A DNA stretch of 64,000 nucleotides from Geofilum rhodophaeum (lineage in GTDB: Bacteria; Bacteroidota; Bacteroidia; Bacteroidales; Marinilabiliaceae). This document shows positions 52,084 to 61,103 of the stretch, piece by piece. The stretch lies in the NCBI RefSeq assembly GCF_002210225.1, contig NZ_MWUJ01000017.1, positions 1-64,000 on the forward strand, read 5' to 3'. Position numbers and translations under genes: made by a program. The notes under the pieces are model-generated. The model had not been told where the DNA came from. It saw only the letters and a list, made by a program, of their open reading frames with translations, and ran no database searches. Within the stretch, counting starts at the first letter, position 1. The number at the start of each line of letters is the position of its first letter.

Positions 52084-52914
52084 ATGCCGTCATCGGGACC
52101 TATCGGTGTTTTTGATTCGGGTTATGGTGGATTGACTGTTTTACGCTCATTAACCGCAGCTTTTCCCGAATACGACTTTGTTTACTACGGAGACAACGCC
52201 AGGGCGCCTTATGGCGGAAGATCTTTTGAAGTAGTATACCGCTACACTCTGGAGGCTGTTAAGCATCTTTTTGAACTGGGGGCTCCCCTGGTTATTCTGG
52301 CTTGCAATACGGCTTCGGCCAAAGCACTCCGAACAATACAACAACGCGATTTGCCGGGTTTAAACCCGGTAAATCGCGTTTTAGGTGTAATAAGGCCCAG
52401 TGTAGAGTATTTGGGACAGGTGAGTCGCGGTGGGCACATTGGTGTTGTGGGGACTGTGGGCACGGTGTTGTCCGAATCTTATCCGCTCGAAATCGCGAAG
52501 CTTTATCCTTCCTTTAAGGTTGTGCAAGAGGCTTGTCCCATGTGGGTGCCGCTCATCGAAAATCAAGAGTTGGCCTCAGAGGGCGCCGAATTTTTTGTGC
52601 AGCAAAATTTGACCGCACTGTTCGGCCGCGCACCTGAAACCGATACGCTGATTCTGGGGTGTACCCACTATCCCCTTTTGCTGCCCCTAATTGAACGTTT
52701 CGTTCCGGCCGGGGTGGAGATTATTGATCAGGGGCCGGTTGTGGCCGATCGCTTGCGCGACTATCTTTTACGACATCCCGAAATGGACGAGCGACTTACG
52801 CGGGGTGGCCAGCTGGCTTTTTACAGCAGTGAGGATCCGCTCCGTTTTAATGCCTCTGCCAGTTTCTTCTTGGGCAGAGAAGTGCTTGCCCGGCATTTGC
52901 CGCTTCGTGGGTGA
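52084..52914 (+). CDS. murI: Glutamate racemase
   Basis: Provides D-glutamate for peptidoglycan. 276 residues with the two catalytic cysteines in VILACNTASAKAL and LILGCTHYPLLLPL, and the opening GVFDSGYGGLTVL with its conserved Asp. YYGDNARAPYGGRS is also present. Last gene of the envelope run; convergent with the gamma-carbonic anhydrase-like gene 8 bp away. Confidence 0.95.
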   Translation: MPSSGPIGVFDSGYGGLTVLRSLTAAFPEYDFVYYGDNARAPYGGRSFEVVYRYTLEAVKHLFELGAPLVILACNTASAKALRTIQQRDLPGLNPVNRVLGVIRPSVEYLGQVSRGGHIGVVGTVGTVLSESYPLEIAKLYPSFKVVQEACPMWVPLIENQELASEGAEFFVQQNLTALFGRAPETDTLILGCTHYPLLLPLIERFVPAGVEIIDQGPVVADRLRDYLLRHPEMDERLTRGGQLAFYSSEDPLRFNASASFFLGREVLARHLPLRG

Positions 52915-52922
52915 CGTGTTTT

Positions 52923-53435
52923 CTACTTGTACCAGCTGGCGTACATCAAATAATTGTTGGCGATTTTATTCACCATTTCAGCGGTCTGCTCTGGTTCAAT
53001 GTCCTTGACCTTTTTGGCAGGCACTCCTGCGTAAATGCTGTTGGGCTCGACCTTGGTTCCTGTGAGTACCAATGAGTTGGCTGCAATAATGGAGTTGCTG
53101 CCTATTACGGCATGATCAAGTATGGTGGCACCCATGCCAATGAGCACGTTGTCTTCGATTTTGGCTCCGTGAATGGTTACATTGTGGCCTACGGAAACGT
53201 TGTTGCCAATTTCTACCACCGACTTTTGGTACAAGGTGTGCAGTACGGTTCCGTCCTGGATGTTGACCTTGTTGCCCAGTCGGATGGAGTTGACATCGCC
53301 GCGCAGTACCGCATTGTACCAAATGCTGCAATCGTCCCCCATTTCCACATCACCTATAATGGTGGCGTTTTCTGCCAGGAAAACATTGTTTCCAAATTTT
53401 GGGGTAAATCCCCTTACTTCTTTTATTAGTGCCAT
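52923..53435 (-). CDS. Gamma carbonic anhydrase-like (YrdA/PaaY) hexapeptide protein
   Basis: About 170 residues from the ATG at 53435 (MALIKEVRGFTPKFG). The open frame extends 12 codons upstream across a promoter box. A left-handed beta-helix of hexapeptide repeats (NATIIGDVEMGDDCSIW, VNIQDGTVLHTL, NVSVGHNVTIHGAKIED) carries His residues in HTL, VGHNVTIH that bind metal in the family. Role (hydratase, thioesterase or scaffold) is not decided by sequence. Confidence 0.88.
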   Translation of the reverse strand: MALIKEVRGFTPKFGNNVFLAENATIIGDVEMGDDCSIWYNAVLRGDVNSIRLGNKVNIQDGTVLHTLYQKSVVEIGNNVSVGHNVTIHGAKIEDNVLIGMGATILDHAVIGSNSIIAANSLVLTGTKVEPNSIYAGVPAKKVKDIEPEQTAEMVNKIANNYLMYASWYK

Positions 53436-53448
53436 AGTTGTTTTTTTG

Positions 53449-53456
53449 CAAAGGTA
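53449..53456 (-). promoter_or_regulatory. -7 promoter box for the gamma-carbonic anhydrase-like gene
   Basis: TACCTTTG on the minus strand, 13 bp before the chosen start at 53435. It lies inside the longer open frame. Confidence 0.5.
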
Positions 53457-53734
53457 ACAGTGTTTCTGCAAAAAGAGTTTAATTAAGCAGTAAGAGATGT
53501 TAATGGGTGGTTATTTATACGGTTTTGGTGCTGGGTTTTGTATATTTTTTAACCCCCCAGTTGTATTGATTCAGCTTTGGCGCTGGTTTTCTATTTGGAT
53601 GCATTCTGAATTAGAAAAAAGTTGGGTCGCTTGTTTGTATTATTATACACTTCAAATTCTGTGATTTTCTAAAGGTTAGCTGCTGTTACAGCTTTTGGGG
53701 CTTGCCGGGAGTGGATTTTCGCAACTTGCTTTCT
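53457..53734. other. Intergenic region upstream of korAB
   Basis: The full gene-free stretch is 53436-53807. Beyond the two promoters noted, it is AT-rich with no open frame, tRNA-like fold or strong inverted repeat that I could see. Confidence 0.5.
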
Positions 53735-53766
53735 TTTGGTAATAAGTAAGATAAGGTTTAATTTAG
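53735..53766 (+). promoter_or_regulatory. Probable promoter of korAB
   Basis: TTTG (53735-53738), 20-bp spacer, then TAATTTAG (53759-53766), one mismatch from TAnnTTTG. The leader would be about 35 nt. Confidence 0.45.
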
Positions 53767-53807
53767 CTCCTTGTGTACAGCTCTTTATGTGAGTCTCTAC
53801 AACTTAA

Positions 53808-55670
53808 ATGAAGGATCAGAATGTTATGGGAAAAAGTTCAAAAGTAATTGAGGTGGACAAAATTGCTGTCCGCTTTTCCGGCGACTCGGGCGACGGAATG
53901 CAGCTGACAGGGACCTTGTTTTCACAGACCTCAGCGGTTTACGGTAATGATATTTCAACCTTTCCTGATTTTCCTGCTGATATTAGGGCTCCTCAGGGAA
54001 CCATTGGCGGGGTGTCGGGTTTTCAGGTGCATTTTGGTCAGGGGGTGAGCACCCCGGGTGACCTGACCGATGTTTTGGTGGCGATGAACCCTGCTGCGCT
54101 TAAAGCCAATGTGCGTTTCATGAAACCTGGTGGTACCATTATCCTGGATGTGGATAGTTTTGATACCAAGGGATTGGAAAAGGCGGGTTATAAAACAGAT
54201 GATCCCATTGCAGAAGACCAGCTGGATGGGTATAATCTGATTAAAGCCCCGATTACGACCCTCACCAAAGAAAGCGTTAAGGAACTTGATCTGGACAATA
54301 AGAGCGTGTTGCGCAGTAAAAATATGTTTGCTTTGGGCTTGGTGTATTGGCTTTTTAATCGGCCCATTGCCCATACTCAGGCCTACATTAAAACCAAGTT
54401 TGGAAAAAATCCGGCCATTATGCAGGCCAACCTTTTGGTGCTCCAGGCCGGATTTGATTATGGCAATAACATTCAGGCGATGACGCCTTCGTACCATGTA
54501 AGTCCCTCCGAAAATCGCAAGGGCATTTACCGCAATTTAAACGGTAATATTGCCGCAGCCTGGGGTTTGCTTTTGGCTTCGGAAAAGAGTGGTTTGCCTT
54601 TGTTTCTTGGGTCTTATCCCATTACTCCTGCTACCGAAATCCTGCAGGAACTGGCTGCACGGAAGGATTTGGGGGTAAAGGTTTTTCAGGCAGAGGATGA
54701 AATTGCCGGAGTTTGTACCGCCATTGGCGCCAGTTACAGTGGGGCACTTGGGGTCACTTCCACCTCTGGTCCCGGTTTGGCACTTAAAACGGAGGCCATT
54801 GGCCTGGCGGTTATGGCTGAGCTGCCTTTGGTGGTGGTGAATGTTCAACGTGGCGGACCCTCTACAGGTTTACCTACGAAAACCGAACAGTCGGATCTGC
54901 TGCAGGCACTCTTTGGTCGTAATGGCGAAAGCCCGGTAGTTGTAATGGCTGCCAGTACGCCGGTCAACTGCTTCGATTATGCTTTTTATGCCGCCAAGAT
55001 AGCCCTGGAACATATGATTCCGGTTATTTTACTGACCGATGGTTTTCTGGCCAATGGTACGCAACAATGGCGAGTGCCCGATGAGGGCGACTTTCCGGCA
55101 ATTGAGGTCCCCAGAACACGTCAAAAGCCAGGGGAGTTTCAGCCCTACCTGCGTAACGAGGATAAATTGAATCGCGACTGGGTGGTACCGGGTATGAAGG
55201 GCTATGAGCACCGGATTGGAGGTCTTGAAAAGGATGCAGTGAGCGGCAATATTTCGCACGACGGTCCCAATCACCACCTTATGGTGAGTCTGCGCCAGCA
55301 AAAGCTGGAGCGGGTGGCCCATTTTGTTCCTGCCCTTGAAGTGGTAGGCGATGCTTCTGCCGATTTACTTGTTGTAGGCTGGGGCGGCACTTTCGGTCAT
55401 CTGTTTGCTGCGGTGGAGGCCTTGAATAAGGAGGGGCGAAAAGTCGCGTTGGCACATTTCAACTACATCAATCCCCTGCCTTTGAATACTGCTGAGCTGC
55501 TGGGGCGCTACAAGAAGATTGTGGTTTGCGAATTGAATATGGGGCAGTTTGCCGGATTTTTACGGATGAAGCACCCTCAGTTTTCTTATGAGCAGTTCAA
55601 TAAGGTGGAGGGACAGCCTTTTACCGTGCAGGAACTTAAGGAACAGTTTGTTAAACTAATGGAAGCTTAG
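53808..55670 (+). CDS. korA: 2-oxoacid:ferredoxin oxidoreductase, fused gamma-alpha subunit (2-oxoglutarate type)
   Basis: 620 residues. The gamma domain (about 18-200) opens with RFSGDSGDGMQLTG. The alpha domain (about 235-620) has LGSYPITPATEILQELA, TSTSGPGLALKTEAIGLA and NVQRGGPSTGLPTKTEQSD. With KorB it decarboxylates a 2-oxoacid with coenzyme A and reduces ferredoxin. The gamma-alpha fusion with a separate beta subunit is the KorAB type, usually 2-oxoglutarate. No ferredoxin domain is fused. An alternative start is the ATG at 53826. Confidence 0.9.
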   Translation: MKDQNVMGKSSKVIEVDKIAVRFSGDSGDGMQLTGTLFSQTSAVYGNDISTFPDFPADIRAPQGTIGGVSGFQVHFGQGVSTPGDLTDVLVAMNPAALKANVRFMKPGGTIILDVDSFDTKGLEKAGYKTDDPIAEDQLDGYNLIKAPITTLTKESVKELDLDNKSVLRSKNMFALGLVYWLFNRPIAHTQAYIKTKFGKNPAIMQANLLVLQAGFDYGNNIQAMTPSYHVSPSENRKGIYRNLNGNIAAAWGLLLASEKSGLPLFLGSYPITPATEILQELAARKDLGVKVFQAEDEIAGVCTAIGASYSGALGVTSTSGPGLALKTEAIGLAVMAELPLVVVNVQRGGPSTGLPTKTEQSDLLQALFGRNGESPVVVMAASTPVNCFDYAFYAAKIALEHMIPVILLTDGFLANGTQQWRVPDEGDFPAIEVPRTRQKPGEFQPYLRNEDKLNRDWVVPGMKGYEHRIGGLEKDAVSGNISHDGPNHHLMVSLRQQKLERVAHFVPALEVVGDASADLLVVGWGGTFGHLFAAVEALNKEGRKVALAHFNYINPLPLNTAELLGRYKKIVVCELNMGQFAGFLRMKHPQFSYEQFNKVEGQPFTVQELKEQFVKLMEA

Positions 55671-55675
55671 GACTT

Positions 55676-56692
55676 ATGAGTGAAGTACAGGAATATACCT
55701 TTGTTGATTTTAAAAGCGCTCTGAATGTGCGCTGGTGTCCGGGTTGTGGCGATCATGCCATTCTTAATACCGTGCAAAAAGCCATGGCCGAGTTGCAACT
55801 GAAGCCCGAAGAGGTTGTGGTGGTTTCCGGAATTGGTTGTTCTTCCCGCTTTACCTATTATATGAGTACCTTTGGTTTCCATACCATTCATGGACGTGGT
55901 TCGGCCATCGCATCGGGGGTAAAGGTGGCCCGACCCGATCTTAAGGTGTGGCACATCACCGGGGACGGTGATGCGCTGGCTATTGGCGGAAATCATTTCA
56001 TTCATACGGTTCGTCGTAATGTGGATTTGAACATCATTCTGTTTAATAATCAAATTTATGGTCTGACCAAGGGGCAGTATTCACCTACCTCCAAGCATGG
56101 GTTTGTTTCTAAGAGCTCGCCTTTTGGAACGGTGGAGCAGCCTTTTCGTCCCGGGGAACTGACTCTGGGAGCCAGGGGGCATTTCTTTGCGCGAACCATC
56201 GATCGGGAGTTGAAGCTTTGTGTAGATGTCTTTAAGGCGGCCGATCGCTTTGAGGGGACTTCGGTGGTAGAGGTGTTGCAGAACTGTGTCATTTTTAACG
56301 ATAAAACGCATCAGGCCATTACCGATAAGGAGTTTAAAGACGACCGGACCATTTTGTTGGAACACGGTAAGCCGATGATCTTTGGCAAAAACAGGGACAA
56401 GGGCCTGATGCTTGAAGGTCTTACGCTAAAGGTGGTTCAGTTGGGGGTGAACGGGGTGGAGGAAAAGGATCTTTTGGTGCACGATGCTGAGTGCACCGAC
56501 AGCACCATGCACCTGAAGCTGGCCACTATGGAGTATCCCGAATTTCCGGTGGCGCTGGGGGTTATTCGCAGTGTTAAAGGAGCTGTTTATAACCGGGATG
56601 TAGAAGCACAAATTCAGGAGGTGCAACAAAACAGTCCTGTGAAGAGCTTCCGTGATTTGGCTACACGCGGAAATGTATGGGAAGTGAAATAG
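55676..56692 (+). CDS. korB: 2-oxoacid:ferredoxin oxidoreductase, beta subunit
   Basis: 338 residues, thiamine-diphosphate-binding. WCPGCGDHAILN supplies two of the cluster cysteines, SGIGCSSRF a third, and the ThDP-Mg motif is GDGDALAIGGNHF, continuing to NNQIYGLTKGQYSPTS. Coupled to korA with a 5-bp gap. Links the TCA cycle to ferredoxin in anaerobic or microaerobic growth. Confidence 0.94.
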   Translation: MSEVQEYTFVDFKSALNVRWCPGCGDHAILNTVQKAMAELQLKPEEVVVVSGIGCSSRFTYYMSTFGFHTIHGRGSAIASGVKVARPDLKVWHITGDGDALAIGGNHFIHTVRRNVDLNIILFNNQIYGLTKGQYSPTSKHGFVSKSSPFGTVEQPFRPGELTLGARGHFFARTIDRELKLCVDVFKAADRFEGTSVVEVLQNCVIFNDKTHQAITDKEFKDDRTILLEHGKPMIFGKNRDKGLMLEGLTLKVVQLGVNGVEEKDLLVHDAECTDSTMHLKLATMEYPEFPVALGVIRSVKGAVYNRDVEAQIQEVQQNSPVKSFRDLATRGNVWEVK

Positions 56693-56726
56693 CTTTTTGA
56701 CAGGGGCAGGGAATGTGGGCACGCGT

Positions 56727-56761
56727 TTTGTACCGCTGTTTTCATTTTTTCAATATCTTTG
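56727..56761 (+). promoter_or_regulatory. Promoter of the porin gene
   Basis: TTTG (56727-56730), 23-bp spacer, TATCTTTG (56754-56761). The box ends only 6 bases before the ATG at 56768, so the transcript would have almost no leader. Confidence 0.55.
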
Positions 56762-56767
56762 CCCTGC

Positions 56768-58777
56768 ATGAGAAAATTGCTCTTATTTACTACCTTAATG
56801 CTGTTGCTTGCGGGCTTTGCTGCAGCGCAGGGCGACAGGGAACAGACCATCGGGGGGCGCGGAGCTGCCCCCGGAGGAGCGAATGCTTCATCTGCTGCTC
56901 CCGGTCCACAGATAGCGCATAAGATTCGTTCCTGGCAACTGCTGGATTTGGGCACGCGTGCCGACAGTCTGTCTCCGGACACCCTGAGCACCGGTTTTCA
57001 GGTGCACAGTCCCGCCTATCGTGCTGCTGTAGCCAACGTGCAGTTGGGCAACCTGGGTTCGCCCTGGATGCCTGCTGTGGTGTCGAAACTTCCGGTTGCC
57101 CGTGGTTTTTTGTTTACGGAGAGTTTGGGCGGTTTTTTTAAAGGTCCGGAAGAATGGCGTTGGTACAACACCACCACGCCTTATACCAATTTGTATTACC
57201 AGAACGGGGGGCCCAAGCGTCGCTCCGAAGAAGTGGTGGGTATTTTGTTTACGCAGAATATCAACCGTTTGTGGAATGTGGGCTTTCAGTACGATCTGAT
57301 TTCGTCTATAGGTCGTTACGATGCACAAAAATCAGATAGTCGGCATTTTCGTTTTTTCTCCTCGTACTCGGGTGAGCGTTATGAATTGCATTCTGCTTAT
57401 GTGTACAATAAAACCGATCACCTCGAAAATGGGGGGGTAATGGATGAGGATTATGTGCTGAATCCGGAAGATTATGATTTCGGCCGGGAAGAAAACATTC
57501 CTGTTCAGTTTTATACCGCTTCGAACCGTACGGACAACCATCAGTTGTATCTGAATCAGGCGCTTGATATTGGCAATCTTACTGTAAGCCGGCGTGAAGG
57601 GGAGTCGGCGGTTCTTCCTGTGGGTACAGCCATTCACACCTTGCATGTTGATCGAAGACGACGGGTGCATCGAATCGATGACTTGGGCCGTTATTTTGGC
57701 GGTGAAGGGGATGATTTTTACCCTAATGTTTATGTAGATACGGAACGGACTTTCGACAGGGTTTATGAAACCAGTGTTCAAAACTCGCTGCAGCTTAAGT
57801 TTAATGAGGAGGCCAATGCGCTTTTGCGCTTTGGCTTAAGGGGTTTTGTGACCAACGAGGTGGAAAGGTTGCGTTATCCCGCGCGGGGATACATTGAGGA
57901 GGACGGCGAGCGTCTTCCAGTAATGCTTGAGGGGGACACTACGCTGACTACCACGCTGGTGGGTGGTCAACTCTTTAAGAATTTGGGCGCGCATTTTCGT
58001 TGGAATGCCGGGGCGCGTTTTTATTTTCAAGGTTACCGCAGTGGGGATACTGAACTGACCGGGGCCCTTAATTCTTCTTTTGGCCTGGGCCGGGATACGG
58101 CACAAGTGGAGGCTTATGGCGGGATGTATTTGAATACGCCCGGCTTTTTTGAGGAGCACTATTTTTCGAATCATTTTGCCTGGGAGGAGCGATTTGATAA
58201 AGTACAAACGCTTAAGCTAGGTGGTGCTGTGAAATTGCCGGGAAGGCGACTGAGTTTGTCTGCCGAAGGACGGGTCATTAACGATTATGTTTTTTGGAAT
58301 GAGGAAGCCCTTCCGGAACAGACTTCAACGGTGCTTTCGGTGTTGGAGATTCGGCTTTATAAGCATTTTTCGGGTGCTGGCTTCAACAGTCGCAATACGG
58401 TGTTGTATCAAATGAGCAGTCAGCAGCGTATTCTGCCCCTGCCGGAGTGGGCCATTTACAGTTCCAATTACTATGAAAATGTATTGTTTAAGGTGCTGCA
58501 TTTTCAGTTGGGCTTTGATTTTCGCTACAACTCTTTGTGGTATGCGCCGGCCTATATGCCGGCTACAGGGCAGTTTTATGTTCAAAACGAGCAACAGGTT
58601 GGCGATTATCCCTTTGTCGATGTGTTTTTGAATATGCAGTTGAAGCGTGCACGGATTTTTGTTAAAATGGATCATGTCACGCAAGGGCTTACTTCCAACC
58701 AATATTTTCATACGGCCTTTTACCCTGCAAATCCGCGAGGCCTGCGCTTTGGGGTGTCGTGGAATTTTTACGACTAA
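56768..58777 (+). CDS. Putative porin (PF14121-type outer membrane barrel)
   Basis: About 669 residues from the ATG at 56768 (signal peptide MRKLLLFTTLMLLLAGFAAA). A Gly/Ala-rich linker (GGRGAAPGGANASSAAPG) precedes a large barrel: SPAYRAAVANVQLGNLGSPW, FSSYSGERYELHSAYVYNKT, LRFGLRGFVTNEVERLRYP, ending GLRFGVSWNFYD. The LGNLGSPW segment and length fit the Bacteroidetes putative porin family. Substrate unknown. Not linked to a SusD partner. Confidence 0.8.
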   Translation: MRKLLLFTTLMLLLAGFAAAQGDREQTIGGRGAAPGGANASSAAPGPQIAHKIRSWQLLDLGTRADSLSPDTLSTGFQVHSPAYRAAVANVQLGNLGSPWMPAVVSKLPVARGFLFTESLGGFFKGPEEWRWYNTTTPYTNLYYQNGGPKRRSEEVVGILFTQNINRLWNVGFQYDLISSIGRYDAQKSDSRHFRFFSSYSGERYELHSAYVYNKTDHLENGGVMDEDYVLNPEDYDFGREENIPVQFYTASNRTDNHQLYLNQALDIGNLTVSRREGESAVLPVGTAIHTLHVDRRRRVHRIDDLGRYFGGEGDDFYPNVYVDTERTFDRVYETSVQNSLQLKFNEEANALLRFGLRGFVTNEVERLRYPARGYIEEDGERLPVMLEGDTTLTTTLVGGQLFKNLGAHFRWNAGARFYFQGYRSGDTELTGALNSSFGLGRDTAQVEAYGGMYLNTPGFFEEHYFSNHFAWEERFDKVQTLKLGGAVKLPGRRLSLSAEGRVINDYVFWNEEALPEQTSTVLSVLEIRLYKHFSGAGFNSRNTVLYQMSSQQRILPLPEWAIYSSNYYENVLFKVLHFQLGFDFRYNSLWYAPAYMPATGQFYVQNEQQVGDYPFVDVFLNMQLKRARIFVKMDHVTQGLTSNQYFHTAFYPANPRGLRFGVSWNFYD

Positions 58778-58786
58778 GGATTGCTG

Positions 58787-58816
58787 TTTGCAGGTCGTTT
58801 TTTTCTGCTAACTTTG
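58787..58816 (+). promoter_or_regulatory. Promoter of the mltF-like gene
   Basis: TTTG (58787-58790), 18-bp spacer, TAACTTTG (58809-58816). Places transcription start downstream of the longer open frame's first codon and so supports the ATG at 58859. Confidence 0.6.
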
Positions 58817-58858
58817 CTGGCTACATGTATTTACGACTTCTTGTCTAAATCTTTTTGT

Positions 58859-60286
58859 ATGGGAAAACTTTACTTTGCGAGCTTGATTTTATTGGCTCAG
58901 ATTGTGGGCGCTTGTAGCGGAGGCGGAGGCGGACGAAAAGTGTCGGAGCCGGAAGCTGTGGCAGTGGCCGATTTGCCCCAAATTTTAGAGAGTGGTAAAA
59001 TACGGGTGGTAACCAATTACAATTCCACCAATTATTTTGTATATAAGGGTCAGCCCATGGGCTACCAATTTGAGCTGCTGCAAGCTTTTGCCAACTTTAT
59101 GGGGGTGCAACTGGAGGTTACGGTAAACAATGATTTACAGAGTAATTTTGAGGCTTTGCAGAAGGGGCACATCGATATCATTGCCAGCAGTCTGGCAGTC
59201 ACCCGGGAAACCGAAAATATGGTGGCTTTTACCGAGCCGCACAGTTTCAGTCGGCAGGTGCTGGTTCAGCAGGCTTATACGCCCGATCAGCTGGGTTCTA
59301 TGAGCATCACTTATAACCGACTGATTAGGAATCAGCTCGACCTGGGTGGCAAGAGTGTTTATGTTCAAAAAGGCTCCGCTTTTGTTCAGCGTTTGCGCAG
59401 TTTGTCGAATGAAATTGGCGACAGCATACACATTGTGGAGATACCTGATTATGAAGTGGAACAGTTGATTGAGCTGGTGGCCGAGGGCGAGATTCCCTAC
59501 ACGGTATGCGATGAGAATCTGGCGCGGGTGAATCTCAATTTTTTTCCAAACCTGGACGTGGGCACGGCTGTAAGTTTTCAGCAAAAGCAAGCCTGGGCAG
59601 TTAATAAAGGGGCCGTAGAATTGTTGAATGCCGTCGATAATTGGATGCTGGGCTTTAAACGAACTGCCCAATATCAGCGGGTGTATCAGAAATATTTTCT
59701 GAACAGGCGCTCGGTTCACCTGGTTGATTCTGACTTTCATTCGGTAAAGGGGGGACAGGTTTCGGTTTACGATGACCTGATTCGGGAAGAAAGTGCCCAA
59801 TTTGAATGGGACTGGCGCTTGATTGCCTCCATTATTTATCAGGAGTCCCGTTTTATTCCGGATGCCGAAAGTTGGGCCGGAGCGCTGGGGCTGATGCAGC
59901 TGATGCCTCAGACTGCCGACCGCTTTGGGGTGGAGACCCTTACCTCGCCCAGGGAAAACATTCGTGGCGGCATGCAATTGTTGCAATGGCTCGATGAGCG
60001 TATGGCCTTGCGTGTTGAGGAGCCGGAGGAGCGCTTAAAGTTTGTTCTGGCTTCTTATAATGTGGGTATCGGGCATGTTCTGGATGCCATGCGACTCGCT
60101 GAGAAATACGGAAAGGATCCCAAGCTGTGGGACAATAATGTGGATTACTACATTCTGAATAAGTCGCATCCCAAATACTACAACGATCCGGTGGTGGAGT
60201 TTGGTTACTGTCGCGGCGAAGAACCCTATCACTACGTTAGAGAGATTCTGGAGCGCTACGAGCATTACAGGAACGTAATGCGTTAG
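58859..60286 (+). CDS. mltF: Membrane-bound lytic murein transglycosylase, MltF-like
   Basis: About 475 residues from the ATG at 58859 (lipoprotein signal MGKLYFASLILLAQIVGAC). Residues about 45-290 are a periplasmic solute-binding (SBP family 3) domain (GKIRVVTNYNSTNYFVYKG, HIDIIASSLAVTRETE). Residues about 315-460 are an SLT domain with catalytic Glu329 in IIYQESRF, then GALGLMQLMPQTA and LASYNVGIGHVLDA. Cleaves peptidoglycan glycan strands. The domain order is that of MltF. Its 3' end overlaps the convergent Nudix gene by 50 bp. Confidence 0.92.
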   Translation: MGKLYFASLILLAQIVGACSGGGGGRKVSEPEAVAVADLPQILESGKIRVVTNYNSTNYFVYKGQPMGYQFELLQAFANFMGVQLEVTVNNDLQSNFEALQKGHIDIIASSLAVTRETENMVAFTEPHSFSRQVLVQQAYTPDQLGSMSITYNRLIRNQLDLGGKSVYVQKGSAFVQRLRSLSNEIGDSIHIVEIPDYEVEQLIELVAEGEIPYTVCDENLARVNLNFFPNLDVGTAVSFQQKQAWAVNKGAVELLNAVDNWMLGFKRTAQYQRVYQKYFLNRRSVHLVDSDFHSVKGGQVSVYDDLIREESAQFEWDWRLIASIIYQESRFIPDAESWAGALGLMQLMPQTADRFGVETLTSPRENIRGGMQLLQWLDERMALRVEEPEERLKFVLASYNVGIGHVLDAMRLAEKYGKDPKLWDNNVDYYILNKSHPKYYNDPVVEFGYCRGEEPYHYVREILERYEHYRNVMR

Positions 60287-60917
60287 CCCAATAGGGTGTT
60301 CTTTGGTTGAAGATCTCAATCAGCTCGCTGAGGATCATTGCTGTGGCTCCCCAGATGTGGCGGCCGTTGGCATCGTAATAAGGGGCCTCAATGGGTGGGG
60401 CCGCCGGATATTCAATGGTTTTGGTACGCCTGGGCTGGTCCAGTAAGGCGGCCGCCTTAACTTCAAGTACTTCATTCACTTCATACGGGTCGGGCTGAAA
60501 ATGCAGGGTGTCCTTGTGAAAGCCTACCTGGGGGACCACAATGAAATTGCTGTAGGGAATAAAAATTTCACTCAGTGTTCCCAAATATTGAACCCCCCGT
60601 GTATCGATCCCCAGTTCTTCTCTTGTTTCCCTGAGGGCCGTGTCCCAATGGTTGGGGTCGCAGGGCTCGCATTTTCCGCCGGGGAGACTGATTTGTCCGC
60701 TGTGGGGACCTTCGTAAACGGGACGCTGAATAAAGGGGATGTATAAGCCATCCTGGCCCGGGTAAAGCAGTATGAGGACACTGCTCTGGCGCGGTCTGCC
60801 CCGCTCACTAAAATAGGTGGGTGGCAGCGGACGTGCCGATGGGGCCATTTTTGCGTGGGCCCTGGTTCCGGGAAGTGGTTCTTGCAGAGCTTTGCGTAGC
60901 GCGGTTTGCCAGGACAT
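60237..60917 (-). CDS. Nudix hydrolase, CoA pyrophosphatase (NudL) type
   Basis: About 226 residues from the ATG at 60917 (MSWQTALRKALQEPLPG). Earlier in-frame starts cross a terminator and promoter. The NudL-type motif (R, then HSGQISLPGGK) is directly joined to the Nudix box LRETREELGID. Enzymes of this group cleave coenzyme A and acyl-CoA to phosphopantetheine and ADP. Tail-to-tail overlap with the mltF-like gene (60237-60286) is unusual but both frames look real. Confidence 0.88.
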   Translation of the reverse strand: MSWQTALRKALQEPLPGTRAHAKMAPSARPLPPTYFSERGRPRQSSVLILLYPGQDGLYIPFIQRPVYEGPHSGQISLPGGKCEPCDPNHWDTALRETREELGIDTRGVQYLGTLSEIFIPYSNFIVVPQVGFHKDTLHFQPDPYEVNEVLEVKAAALLDQPRRTKTIEYPAAPPIEAPYYDANGRHIWGATAMILSELIEIFNQRTPYWANALRSCNARSAPESL

Positions 60918-60952
60918 GCTTTTTTTGTTTGATGCGGTGGTGGCTGTTGCTG

Positions 60953-60960
60953 CAAAGTTA
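60953..60960 (-). promoter_or_regulatory. -7 promoter box for the Nudix gene
   Basis: TAACTTTG on the minus strand, 35 bp before the ATG at 60917. Confidence 0.5.
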
Positions 60961-60989
60961 CAAAATTGTGGACAGCTCTCCATTGTTAA

Positions 60990-61028
60990 GAATAAAAAAG
61001 CCGCCGACTCACGTTTGCGTCGGCGGCT
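60990..61028 (-). terminator. Terminator after the lolE-like gene
   Basis: A perfect 10-bp GC-rich stem (60999-61008 with 61019-61028), 10-base loop, followed on the minus strand by a T run. Confidence 0.8.
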
Positions 61029-61103
61029 CCTTTGTCCCATTATTAATTTAAACCATTATACTTATTATAAAAAGTATGCCAAAGATGGTTTGTACGGTGT
61101 TTT

